Origin: Acidobacteriota bacterium
GTDB lineage: Bacteria; Acidobacteriota; Terriglobia; Acidiferrales; UBA7541
DNA: 12,826 bases
Assembly: GCA_003161195.1 (NCBI GenBank)
Contig: PMOV01000247.1
Coordinates: 1-12,826 of the forward strand
Reading direction: 5' to 3'
The position numbers and the translations under genes are program-made. The notes below the pieces were generated by a model. That model ran no database searches, was not told where the DNA came from, and was given only the letters and a program-made list of their open reading frames with translations. Of the stretch, positions 5,606 through 12,826 are shown piece by piece. Position 1 is the stretch's first letter, and the number at the start of each line of letters is the position of its first letter.

Positions 5606-7405
5606 ATGGCTACGGCTACGGCTACAAAATCGGCTGCGAAAGGCGGGAGTTTCCTGCTCGAGGCGCCGCTGGCGCAGGAGGTGTTTACCCCGGCGGATGT
5701 GACCGATGACCAGCGGCTGATTGGCCAGACGGCCGAAGAGTTTGTCATCAAGGAGGTGTTTCCGCACATCAAGGATCTGGAAAACAAGAAACCCGGCTTG
5801 ATGGCGTCGCTGGTGAAGAAGGCCGGCGAGTTGGGCTTGATGAGCGGCGGCATTCCGGAAGAGTACGGCGGGGCCGGGCTCGATAAAATATCAGGGATGG
5901 TGCTGACGGAGAAACTGTCCTTGTATGGCGGGTTTGCCGTGACGCACGGAGCGCACGCCGGCATTGGGACGCTGCCCATCGTGTACTTCGGCACCGAAGA
6001 ACAGAAGAAGAAGTATCTGCCGAAGCTGGCCACCGGAGAATTGATCGGAGCGTACTGTTTGTCCGAGCCGCAAGCCGGGTCCGACGCACAAAATTCATTG
6101 ACCCGCGCGGAGCTGAATCCCGAGGGCACGCACTACATCCTGAACGGCCAGAAGATGTGGATCACCAACGGCGGATTCGCGGATTTGTACATCGTGTTCG
6201 CCAAGGTGAATGGAGAAAAGTTCACGGCGTTTATCGTCGAGCGCGCATTTGAAGGCTGCAAGCCGGGCAACGAAGAACACAAGATGGGCATTCACGGCAG
6301 CTCGACGACGCCCGTGTTCCTCGAGAACTGCAAAGTACCGAAAGAAAACGTACTGCACGAGATCGGGCGCGGGCACATCGTGGCCTTCAACATTCTGAAC
6401 GCCGGGCGCTTCACTCTGGGAGCTTCCGGCGTGGGCGCGTCAAAATACGTGATGTCCGTGGCGTCGAAATATGCCAAGGAACGCAAAGCCTTTGGCAAGC
6501 AGATCGGCGAATTTGGGCTGTTGAAGGAAAAACTGGGCGAGATGGCCATCCAGACCTACGCGGTGGAGTCCATGGTGTACCGCTCGGCGGGAACCATGGA
6601 AATGGCTATGGCCGCGGCGGCAGGTTCCGGCGACAAAGTGAAGAACACCATGGCGGTGCTGGACGAGTACGCCATCGAAAGCTCCATCGCCAAAGTGTAT
6701 GGCAGCGAGATGTTGGACTTTGTGGTGGATGAGGCGGTGCAGATATTCGGCGGCTACGGGTTCCACGAGGATTATCCCGTGTGCCGCGCTTACCGCGATT
6801 CGCGCATCAACCGGATTTTCGAGGGCACCAACGAAATCAACCGCATGCTCATCATCCAGATGCTGATGAAGCGAGCTATGGGCGGGCAGCTGGCGCTGCT
6901 GCCGGCGGCCATGAAACTGGCGGACGAAATTCTGGCCGGGCCGTCGTTTGAGGACGCGCCGGAAGGCGTGCTGGCCGAGGAAGCGCGCGTGGTGGCCAAC
7001 GCCAAGAAGATGTTCCTGCAAGCGGCGGGCGGCGCGGTGCAGAAACTCCGCGAGAAACTGGCGGAAGAACAGGAACTGGTCGGAGCGCTGGCCAACATCG
7101 TCATGGAAATCTATGCCATGGAGTCGAGTTTGCTGCGCGCGCAAAAGGCGGCGGCGACCCGGGGCGAAGCGGCCACGCAGGTGATGATCGATGCGACGCG
7201 CGTATTCATCAGCGACGCCATGGAACGTGTGGAGCACGAAGCGAAGCGCGCAATCACCGCCGTGCATGAAGGTGACATGCTCACAACGCAAATGGCGGTG
7301 CTGAAGCGCTTTGGCAAGCGCGCGCCGCTGGATACCATTGCGCTGCGGAGGAACGTCGCCGTGGCCGTACAGGCGCAAGACCGGTACCCTTTCGAGGGCC
7401 GATAA
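5606..7405 (+). CDS. fadE: Acyl-CoA dehydrogenase, FadE type of Bacillus (long, VLCAD-like)
   Basis: A 599-residue flavoenzyme that catalyses the first, FAD-dependent alpha,beta-dehydrogenation of acyl-CoA in beta-oxidation and normally passes electrons to ETF. An N-terminal G-G-S-F-L-L-E (13-19) precedes the helical domain (about 30-147). The beta domain carries signature one, A-Y-C-L-S-E-P-Q-A-G-S-D (149-160), and the FAD-contacting W-I-T-N (185-188). The C-terminal helical domain holds signature two (Q-I-F-G-G-Y-G-F, 379-386, to Y-R-D, 396-398) and the catalytic glutamate E406 in I-F-E-G-T-N-E. Residues from about 430 form the extra helical region that separates this 600-residue type from 380-residue dehydrogenases. 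The first 420 residues resemble Bacillus subtilis FadE as I recall it. It stands alone here with its own promoter, 5.5 kb from the thiolase end at the left edge. A medium- or long-chain preference cannot be decided from sequence. Confidence 0.95.
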   Translation: MATATATKSAAKGGSFLLEAPLAQEVFTPADVTDDQRLIGQTAEEFVIKEVFPHIKDLENKKPGLMASLVKKAGELGLMSGGIPEEYGGAGLDKISGMVLTEKLSLYGGFAVTHGAHAGIGTLPIVYFGTEEQKKKYLPKLATGELIGAYCLSEPQAGSDAQNSLTRAELNPEGTHYILNGQKMWITNGGFADLYIVFAKVNGEKFTAFIVERAFEGCKPGNEEHKMGIHGSSTTPVFLENCKVPKENVLHEIGRGHIVAFNILNAGRFTLGASGVGASKYVMSVASKYAKERKAFGKQIGEFGLLKEKLGEMAIQTYAVESMVYRSAGTMEMAMAAAAGSGDKVKNTMAVLDEYAIESSIAKVYGSEMLDFVVDEAVQIFGGYGFHEDYPVCRAYRDSRINRIFEGTNEINRMLIIQMLMKRAMGGQLALLPAAMKLADEILAGPSFEDAPEGVLAEEARVVANAKKMFLQAAGGAVQKLREKLAEEQELVGALANIVMEIYAMESSLLRAQKAAATRGEAATQVMIDATRVFISDAMERVEHEAKRAITAVHEGDMLTTQMAVLKRFGKRAPLDTIALRRNVAVAVQAQDRYPFEGR

Positions 7406-7470
7406 ACGCGCAGCCGCGATTGCGAGACCGCTTAACAATAACGATTTAACAAATCAAACGGCGGTATTTT

Positions 7471-7510
7471 GTCACTTTGCGTGACCGTGCACGGGACCTC
7501 CAGCGGGTCC
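7471..7510. promoter_or_regulatory. Three abutting palindromes between fadE and the histidine kinase
   Basis: GTCAC-TTTGC-GTGAC (7471-7485), CCGTGCACGG (7485-7494) and GGACC-N7-GGTCC (7494-7510) tile 40 bases almost without gaps. They start 66 bases after the fadE stop and end 145 bases before the kinase start. No T run follows, so an ordinary terminator is unlikely. A regulator-binding cluster upstream of the kinase, or a structured 3' end of the fadE transcript, are the options. Confidence 0.45.
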
Positions 7511-7655
7511 TCCCGACAGTACTTACGAATTGGGTACGTAGACGCCCAGCCTCCGTCACCAAATCTACACACTCCCCGGCAGCGGTGTTTTTCCGTTCTC
7601 GCGAATTCCCTACACTGGTAAAACGTCTCGAAGTACGAAATTAGAGGGAGCCGCG

Positions 7656-10508
7656 ATGCCCCGCAAGTTGGCGGTGGTGTTTTTCGTCGTGGTGGCGACG
7701 CACGTGGCATTGGCCACGGTGTTCAAGAACGCCGCCACCACACCGCTCATTTCCAATGCGCTGCAAATCCTGGCCAGTTTCCTGGCGGCGGCCATGTGTT
7801 TCTACGCGCGGCAGCGGGGACGGGGGCTGAGCCGGGCGTTTTGGCTTCTGGTGGGATGCGGCTATGCGACGTGGGGACTATCCAACTTTTTCTGGGCGTA
7901 CTACGAGGTAGCTTTGCGCATGGAGCCGCCGCCGGGCTCGCTGGTGCGCTTCATGTTCGACGTGCAAGGCGCCTTCTTCGCCATGGCCCTGCTGCTCGAA
8001 GAGAATGAGGAACAAACCTCGCACCAGGTGCTGGAGTTTATCGCCGATTTCGTACAGCTGGTCATCGTATTCGGGCTGCTGTACATCGGCCTGTATTACA
8101 TTCCTTCGCTGACCCTGGACCCGCATACCGCGCTACACCGCGAAATCATCATGGAGTTTGGAGAGAACTGCGGGCTGGTTGCGCTCGCCTTGTTCCAGGG
8201 AGCGCGCAGCCGCGTGAAACAGACCCGCGTGCTGTTTGGCGGGCTGGCCGCTGTGCTGGCAGTGTACGCGCTGGGAGCGGCGATTTCGGAGTACCACGAA
8301 GACATCCAGGGAACGACCACCGGGAATATTTACGATTTATGCTGGACGATACCGCTGATGATCGCGGCGATGTGGGCCGCGGCGTGGCGTCCGCAAGAGG
8401 ACCGCATCGCGCTGGGAATTCCCAAAGCCAAAACATTTGGGCAGTTGCTGATGAACAACGCGACGTACGCGCTGGCGCCGCTGGTGGTATTGGTACAGGT
8501 GGCGCAGATGCCGGCGGGATGGCGCGTGATGCGCTTCTCCCTATTAGGCATTTCCATCCTGTGTTATGCCGTGCGCCTGTGCGTCAGCCAGCTGCGAGAA
8601 TCGCGGAGCGTGGAGACGGCGCGGCGGCACCAACTGGCGATGGATTCGGCGGTGGATGGCATGGGGCTGCTGGACCGCGCGGGCCGCTATATCTACGCCA
8701 ACGCCGCGTTCGTCAAAATGATGGGGCACGCGAGCGCGAATACATTGCTGGGGAAAACGTGGCGGGAAATCGTGGACACGCGGGACAGCGAGCCAGTCGA
8801 ACAGGTGGTGATGCAAGCGCTGCGGGTGGAGGGGAAATGGTTCGGGTCGGTGACCGTGCATCAGCCGGACGGCTCAGTGTTTCCGCTGGAGATGGCGGTG
8901 ACGCAGCTGCCGGATGGCGGAACGGTGTGCGTCTGCCGCGACATTACGGACCGCCGAAAGGCGGAGCTGGCGCGGGTAAGCGCGGAATTTCGCTATCAGA
9001 CGCTGGTCGAGCAGGTGGCGGCCATCAGCTACGTGGCGGAATTGGGCGTGGAAGGCGAATGGCTGTACGTAAGCCCGCAGGTGGAACCGATCCTGGGATT
9101 TACCGCAGAGGAGTGGCTGGCGGAATCGACCAACTGGATCCGGCATATTCCGGCGGAAGACCACGCGGTGATCTGGGCGGCGGAGGAGGCCAGCAAGCGC
9201 GGTGCGCCGTTCCACGTGGAATATCGTGTCGTGCGCAAGGACGGCAAGATCGTGTGGGTCAGCGACACCGCGGTGGTGGTGACGCGGGGCTACGACCGGC
9301 CAATGATGGAAGGAATTATTGTCGATATTACGGAGCGGAAGCAGCACGAGAATCAATCGCAACAAGCGCGGCGCATGGAGGCGGTGGGCCGGCTGGCGGG
9401 CGGCATCGCGCACGACTTTAATAATTTGCTGACCATCATCAATGGCTATGCGGAGCTGGCGATGAATCGCGCGGGCTTGCCGGCCGGCGCCGCGACGGAC
9501 GTGCAGCAGATTTCGGCCGCGGCGGAGCGAGCGGCGGCGCTGGTACGGCAACTGCTGGCCTTCAGCCGGCGGCAGGTGCTGCAGCCGAAAGCCATCGATG
9601 TGAACACCATCGTGGTGGGCCTGGATAAGTTGCTGCGGCGCCTGATGGACGAAAACATCGAGATGCGCACGGTGTGCGCGGAGGAGCTGGGGACGGTGAA
9701 GGCGGACCCGGCGCAGATGGAACAGGTGGTGATGAACCTGGTGGTGAATGCGCGCGACGCCATGCCGCACGGCGGGAGATTGACGATCGAAACGGCCAAC
9801 GTGGAGCTGGACTCGGCTTATGCCGGCGACCACGTTATCGTGAAACCCGGAAAGTACATAATGCTGGCGGTCTCTGACACCGGCGTGGGCATGGACGCGG
9901 ATGCCCAGACGCACATTTTTGAGCCGTTTTATACGACCAAAGGCGCGGGGCGCGGAACGGGGCTGGGACTCTCGACGGTGTACGGAATTGTGAAGCAGAG
10001 CGAAGGGTATATCTGGGTGTACAGCGAAGTGAATCGCGGAACGACTTTTAAATTATATTTGCCGCGCGTGGAAGAGCCCGCCGCCATCGAAAGCAGCGAC
10101 GTAAAAGATGACGTGGTGCGTCGCGGGACGGAGAAGGTGCTGCTGGTGGAAGACGAAGAAGCGGTGCGCGAATTGGCGCGGACGGTGCTGGAAGCGCATG
10201 GCTACGAGGTGGTGGAAGCGACGCACGGCGAGGAGGCGGAAAAACTAGCGGAACAGTTCGGCGGGAGCATCGATCTGCTGCTGACCGACGTGGTTATGCC
10301 GGGCATGAGCGGGCGGGAATTGGCGAAGAAGATTGCGGCCCGTTCGCGGCGAACGCGAGTGCTGTTTATGTCCGGGTATACGGATAATGTGATTGCCCAG
10401 GGTGGCGTGCTGGAGGCTGGCGTATCGTTTTTGCAGAAGCCGTTCAGTCCGCGGGCGCTGGCGGCGAAGGTGCGGGCCGTGCTGGATCTGCCGGTTGCGA
10501 CGAATTAG
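7656..10508 (+). CDS. Membrane-bound hybrid sensor histidine kinase (PAS-PAS-HisKA-HATPase-REC)
   Basis: A 950-residue signalling protein. Residues 1 to about 312 contain some eight to ten hydrophobic segments (for example 7-25, 62-82, 128-148, 268-285, 293-310) and form an integral-membrane sensor I cannot assign to a known family. Next are PAS domain one (about 327-437, ending D-I-T-D-R-R-K) and PAS domain two (about 445-563, ending D-I-T-E-R-K). The HisKA dimerisation helix has phospho-acceptor H586 in G-I-A-H-D-F-N-N. The ATPase domain has an N box (N694, N698), G1 D-T-G-V-G-M (741-746), the F-E-P-F box (755-758) and G2 G-T-G-L-G-L (767-772). The C-terminal receiver has acidic residues E832/D833, phospho-acceptor D878, S906 and K928. 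All catalytic residues are present. The start is supported by AGAGGGAG five bases upstream. No response regulator with an output domain is adjacent, so the downstream partner is unknown. Confidence 0.94.
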   Translation: MPRKLAVVFFVVVATHVALATVFKNAATTPLISNALQILASFLAAAMCFYARQRGRGLSRAFWLLVGCGYATWGLSNFFWAYYEVALRMEPPPGSLVRFMFDVQGAFFAMALLLEENEEQTSHQVLEFIADFVQLVIVFGLLYIGLYYIPSLTLDPHTALHREIIMEFGENCGLVALALFQGARSRVKQTRVLFGGLAAVLAVYALGAAISEYHEDIQGTTTGNIYDLCWTIPLMIAAMWAAAWRPQEDRIALGIPKAKTFGQLLMNNATYALAPLVVLVQVAQMPAGWRVMRFSLLGISILCYAVRLCVSQLRESRSVETARRHQLAMDSAVDGMGLLDRAGRYIYANAAFVKMMGHASANTLLGKTWREIVDTRDSEPVEQVVMQALRVEGKWFGSVTVHQPDGSVFPLEMAVTQLPDGGTVCVCRDITDRRKAELARVSAEFRYQTLVEQVAAISYVAELGVEGEWLYVSPQVEPILGFTAEEWLAESTNWIRHIPAEDHAVIWAAEEASKRGAPFHVEYRVVRKDGKIVWVSDTAVVVTRGYDRPMMEGIIVDITERKQHENQSQQARRMEAVGRLAGGIAHDFNNLLTIINGYAELAMNRAGLPAGAATDVQQISAAAERAAALVRQLLAFSRRQVLQPKAIDVNTIVVGLDKLLRRLMDENIEMRTVCAEELGTVKADPAQMEQVVMNLVVNARDAMPHGGRLTIETANVELDSAYAGDHVIVKPGKYIMLAVSDTGVGMDADAQTHIFEPFYTTKGAGRGTGLGLSTVYGIVKQSEGYIWVYSEVNRGTTFKLYLPRVEEPAAIESSDVKDDVVRRGTEKVLLVEDEEAVRELARTVLEAHGYEVVEATHGEEAEKLAEQFGGSIDLLLTDVVMPGMSGRELAKKIAARSRRTRVLFMSGYTDNVIAQGGVLEAGVSFLQKPFSPRALAAKVRAVLDLPVATN

Positions 10509-10636
10509 ATTTTAGCGGTCGTGTCGGATGTGCGGCGGTGCGGTTCTTGCGCTGTCTTTTGATTCCCCAAACTAGCGAGGCTTTCTTCCGCATCGAGCAG
10601 TCTTGCACCGCTCCGCCGGCGTGAATTCTTTGGCTC

Positions 10637-12271
10637 TTATTTGGCTTGCGCCACTTGCTGGCCGAGGCCTTGGCGCGGGACGTCAAAAGTTCCCATGTGG
10701 CCAGTGGAGGCGTCACGCAGCACGATGCGCAGGTGGTCGGTCTTCGGTGGCAGCGGAACATTTACGGTGAAGACCACGCGATGATTGGGCGATTCGTCGA
10801 ACTCCTTTTTAGACTGCACGATCTCCATCTCCTTCACCTTGTAGCCCAGAATGCCAGATTTCGCGGTGATTTCCGAGGTGACCAGGGTGACCTCCGTGCG
10901 CTGGTCGCCGTTGGGCTGCGCATTCCAGGTGAGCGTGTCGCGGTCGACGCTGACCGAGCAACGAGCGGTGGGCGGCTGGCCCAGCAACACTTTGCCGACG
11001 GCATCGAACTGGATGCTGGCGAAAGGCAGGGGGCTGGTGACGGCACGGGAGAGAGCGAAGTCCAGTTCGTCCTTTGTAGTGCCCGTGCCCTCGTCGACGG
11101 CGTAGTAGCCTTGCTGCGTGGTGGCGGTGAGATTGCGCTGGCTGAGGCGGACGACGATTTTGCGGAAGTTGCCGTCGAAATCGGAGTTTTTCGGATAGTA
11201 GGAGAGCGTGTAGTAGTGGGATCCGTTGTCCACGGCGCTGGCCAGCGCTACGTCAACGTCGTTGCGATTGCGATAAATTTTTCCGCCGGTCGCTGGGGCC
11301 AAGCCCTCAAAGATGAGTTCGCCGCTGTTCGAGCCGAAATCCTGGCCGGAGAGCGGACCGGAGAGGTCGGTTACGTAATCGGTTTCGTCGACCGGCAAGC
11401 CTTTGGGATCGATGGTGTAGAGCGTAGTGCGCGTTTCTTGCAACCAATTGGCGGTGTAGCGGATGTAGCTGAGGAAGCGCTCGCGGTCCACCAGCGCGAT
11501 ATCGTAGGAGGAAAGGATCGGGAAGCCGCTGCCGATCCAGATGACGTTTTTGCGCGTGTGGCGGTCGCCGCTGGCGAGCGCGATTTCGTCGAGGGCCAGC
11601 AGGTTGGTGAGCATGAGTTGCGCGGAGGCTTGGACGCCGCCGCCCATGCTGTGCGACGGGAGCTCCAGCTGAATTTTGCGGGCCCGCGCGAGCAGCAGGT
11701 TGCGGTCTTGAGTGGGCTCCGCGAAGCGCTGCAGGCGGGTCTTGGTGAGGACCAGGAGCGCGGCGGGCTCGGGCAGCGTCGCCGGCTTGTTGCGCAGAAA
11801 CTTGATGAGCGATTGCCATGCGAAGGAAGCATCGACGGAGTCGGTGCTCATCTCGTCGAGCACAATGATGGTTTCTGGAAGGGTGGCGGCGACCGGGGCG
11901 CCTCTCGAGGATTTGCCGGCTCCGTGGGCCGACGGCTGAGCCGCCGGCTCCGGCGTTAGATGCACTGCGGGAGTTTCAAAGCTGGCGATTTGCTGCGCCT
12001 CGCCGTCTTCAGAAACCTGGAAGTCTTCCTTGGCGAGGCCGGTCACGGGATTGCCGGCGCGATCCGTGACGACCACATCGAAAAGCACGAGTCGCGAATT
12101 GCTGCGGATCTTGGGCGCAACTTGCGCGGTCGCCGTCGCAGCGGGCGCCTGCTGGGCTGCCGCCTGCGCAAATACGTTAGCGGAAGCGGCGAGCAACAGA
12201 AGCAATGCCGAAATCTTTAAGATTCGCGGCGCGCGAGCAGGGCGCCAAAGTTTCACGGCTTTTTGCAACAT
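10637..12271 (-). CDS. Secreted VWFA-related acidobacterial protein, second paralogue
   Basis: A 544-residue exported protein related in layout to the one at 3595-5376. Signal peptide: basic stretch K-L-W-R-P-A-R-A-P-R, then hydrophobic core about 19-30, with likely cleavage after V-F-A (35). An Ala/Gln linker leads into S-R-L-V-L-F-D-V-V-V-T-D (about 59-70) and G-L-A-K-E-D-F-Q-V-S-E-D-G. The VWA-like domain starts with I-I-V-L-D139-E-M-S-T, again a degenerate metal site, followed by R-K-N-V-I-W-I-G-S-G-F-P, Y-T-I-D-P-K-G, a G-L-A-P-A-T-G-G-K-I block and Y-Y-T-L-S-Y-Y-P. The CxxC of the first paralogue is absent. A beta-rich C-terminal domain follows. ATG 12271 is chosen because the signal peptide begins there; a TTG at 12355 would add an implausible 28-residue leader. 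AAGG lies 11 bases upstream. TATAAG at 12325-12320 could be a -10, without a good -35. Convergent with the kinase gene. Confidence 0.88.
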   Translation of the reverse strand: MLQKAVKLWRPARAPRILKISALLLLLAASANVFAQAAAQQAPAATATAQVAPKIRSNSRLVLFDVVVTDRAGNPVTGLAKEDFQVSEDGEAQQIASFETPAVHLTPEPAAQPSAHGAGKSSRGAPVAATLPETIIVLDEMSTDSVDASFAWQSLIKFLRNKPATLPEPAALLVLTKTRLQRFAEPTQDRNLLLARARKIQLELPSHSMGGGVQASAQLMLTNLLALDEIALASGDRHTRKNVIWIGSGFPILSSYDIALVDRERFLSYIRYTANWLQETRTTLYTIDPKGLPVDETDYVTDLSGPLSGQDFGSNSGELIFEGLAPATGGKIYRNRNDVDVALASAVDNGSHYYTLSYYPKNSDFDGNFRKIVVRLSQRNLTATTQQGYYAVDEGTGTTKDELDFALSRAVTSPLPFASIQFDAVGKVLLGQPPTARCSVSVDRDTLTWNAQPNGDQRTEVTLVTSEITAKSGILGYKVKEMEIVQSKKEFDESPNHRVVFTVNVPLPPKTDHLRIVLRDASTGHMGTFDVPRQGLGQQVAQAK

Positions 12272-12395
12272 GTCAGCTTCGACCTTAGTCGAGTTTTCAA
12301 CACTCGTCGTCCTGATCTTCTTATACGCGCACGCGCCGGGCAATAGCGTCGGCAATTTCGCTGCAGTAACCCTTGCCCAGGGAGCGTGACAAGCT

Positions 12396-12407
12396 TGTTT
12401 ATAAACA
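12396..12407. promoter_or_regulatory. AT-rich perfect palindrome TGTTTATAAACA
   Basis: A 12-base perfect palindrome in otherwise GC-rich DNA, 125 bases before the second VWFA start and 59 bases after the stop of the upstream minus-strand gene. Its position suits an operator for the VWFA gene. TTTATA/TATAAA could also be part of a promoter, but no correctly spaced -35 was found. Confidence 0.4.
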
Positions 12408-12466
12408 GGGGCCTCAACTTATGGGACGAACTTCGACGAATGCGCAGGTACGGCAACGGTCCTGAC

Positions 12467-12826
12467 TCATTGGGGTTTGTCCGGCCCTGGACTTGGCTCC
12501 TTGGGTTTTCCGATAGTGGAGAGAGTTTCCACGTTGAAGCGCTGGTAGTCCGAATAGCGCGTAATCGCGTTAACCTTGAATCCTTTGACGAGCAGAACGC
12601 GCACGCCGACATGCGCTTCCTCGTACGTTGGCAGCCACACTTCGTTGTGGATGTACTGCTGCTCAATCACAAAACTAGTGCCCTTCTGCAGATTGGCCAG
12701 CAAGCCGCCGCCGATTTTCATGTCGCCAACAAAGTACGCCTCGAGGCGCGCGACGTCGTGTGCTTTTTCGTCGATCCACACCACGCCCGCCAGCTTCTGC
12801 ACCACTTTTTCCTCGAGCTTTTTGGC
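12467..12826 (-). CDS. LolA-like outer-membrane-lipoprotein-sorting relative, C-terminal part
   Basis: The frame is open from the window edge (codon 12826-12824) to TGA at 12469-12467, giving 119 residues of a longer minus-strand gene. It reads A-K-K-L-E-E-K-V-V ... G-V-V-W-I-D-E-K-A-H-D-V-A-R-L-E-A, then G-G-G-L-L-A-N-L-Q-K-G, Q-Q-Y-I-H-N-E-V-W-L-P-T-Y and finally Y-S-D-Y-Q-R-F-N-V-E-T with a Pro-rich tail. The W-I-D ... L-P-x-Y ... Y-x-x-Y-x-x-F arrangement of beta strands recalls the last part of periplasmic proteins with a LolA/LolB-like fold that are common in Acidobacteriota. A periplasmic, lipid- or lipoprotein-binding role is inference from that fold. The domain and the start lie outside the window. 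The gap of 195 bases to the VWFA gene suggests separate transcription. Confidence 0.6.
   Translation of the reverse strand, partial: AKKLEEKVVQKLAGVVWIDEKAHDVARLEAYFVGDMKIGGGLLANLQKGTSFVIEQQYIHNEVWLPTYEEAHVGVRVLLVKGFKVNAITRYSDYQRFNVETLSTIGKPKEPSPGPDKPQ

Noticed and set aside
6440..7438. Minus-strand frame of 332 codons opposite fadE
   Set aside because: It is rich in His, Arg and Gln with no domain pattern, and it lies antisense to an unmistakable acyl-CoA dehydrogenase.
7588..7616. Possible kinase promoter with TACACT at 7611-7616
   Set aside because: The element at the correct -35 distance is TTTTTC, which matches the consensus poorly. The true promoter may lie elsewhere in the gap.
8339..9914. 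Two long frames (360 codons on +, 346 codons on -) overlapping the histidine kinase
   Set aside because: Both are low-complexity Gly/Arg/Ala or His/Arg-rich translations in alternative frames of a kinase whose catalytic motifs are all intact.
10509..10636. Gap between the convergent kinase and VWFA genes examined for a bidirectional terminator
   Set aside because: Partly complementary GGCGGTGC and GCACCGCT stretches are about 60 bases apart with interruptions, and no stem followed by a T run was found.
10646..11959. Long + strand reading frame of 437 codons opposite the second VWFA gene
   Set aside because: The minus-strand protein shows a signal peptide and ordered family motifs. The opposite frame has no recognisable domain or ribosome binding site and is explained by high GC content.
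1..12826. Search for CRISPR arrays, tRNA genes, transposases, phage genes or toxin-antitoxin pairs
   Set aside because: No regularly spaced repeats, no tRNA T-arm pattern in the gaps and no reading frame with such a domain was seen.

Overview
This looks like a piece of an Acidobacteriota chromosome. The main reason is that it carries two secreted proteins of the VWFA-related acidobacterial family (TIGR03436 type), one on each strand. The palindrome-studded intergenic DNA and high GC content fit that assignment, but no 16S or other taxonomic marker is present. No tRNA, rRNA, CRISPR array, transposase or phage gene was seen.

Layout, left to right. Positions 1-57 are the last 18 codons of a thiolase. 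Next come a secreted double-cupin protein (+), a VOC-family protein (-), a gene-free stretch of about 0.5 kb with several hairpins and an outward-facing promoter, and a two-gene membrane unit (-) made of a TauE/SafE permease and a DUF1634 protein. A divergent control region follows, then the first VWFA-related protein (+), a FadE-type acyl-CoA dehydrogenase (+) and a large membrane-anchored hybrid histidine kinase (+). Converging on the kinase from the right are the second VWFA-related protein (-) and the 3' end of a LolA-like outer-membrane-lipoprotein-sorting relative (-), which is cut by the window edge.

How the genes fit together. The thiolase end and FadE are both beta-oxidation enzymes and resemble the FadA and FadE partners of the Bacillus fad operon, but here 5.5 kb of unrelated genes separate them. 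By eye, the + strand is C-rich from about 0.1 to 3.4 kb and G-rich from about 3.5 to 12.4 kb, whichever way the genes point. This suggests the left block (cupin, VOC, DUF1634, TauE) was inserted or inverted between the two fad genes. The permease and DUF1634 genes are clearly one transcription unit. The remaining genes look like single-gene units with their own promoters. Good sigma70-like promoters are visible before the first VWFA gene, before fadE and, unexpectedly, before the gene-free stretch. Inverted repeats that could be operators lie before fadE, before the kinase and before the second VWFA gene.

No complete new multi-gene system is evident. The items most worth following up are the orphan promoter firing into hairpin-rich non-coding DNA, the split fad locus with its skew switch, the inverted repeat in the fadE leader, the three tiled palindromes ahead of the kinase, and the uncharacterised secreted double-cupin protein.
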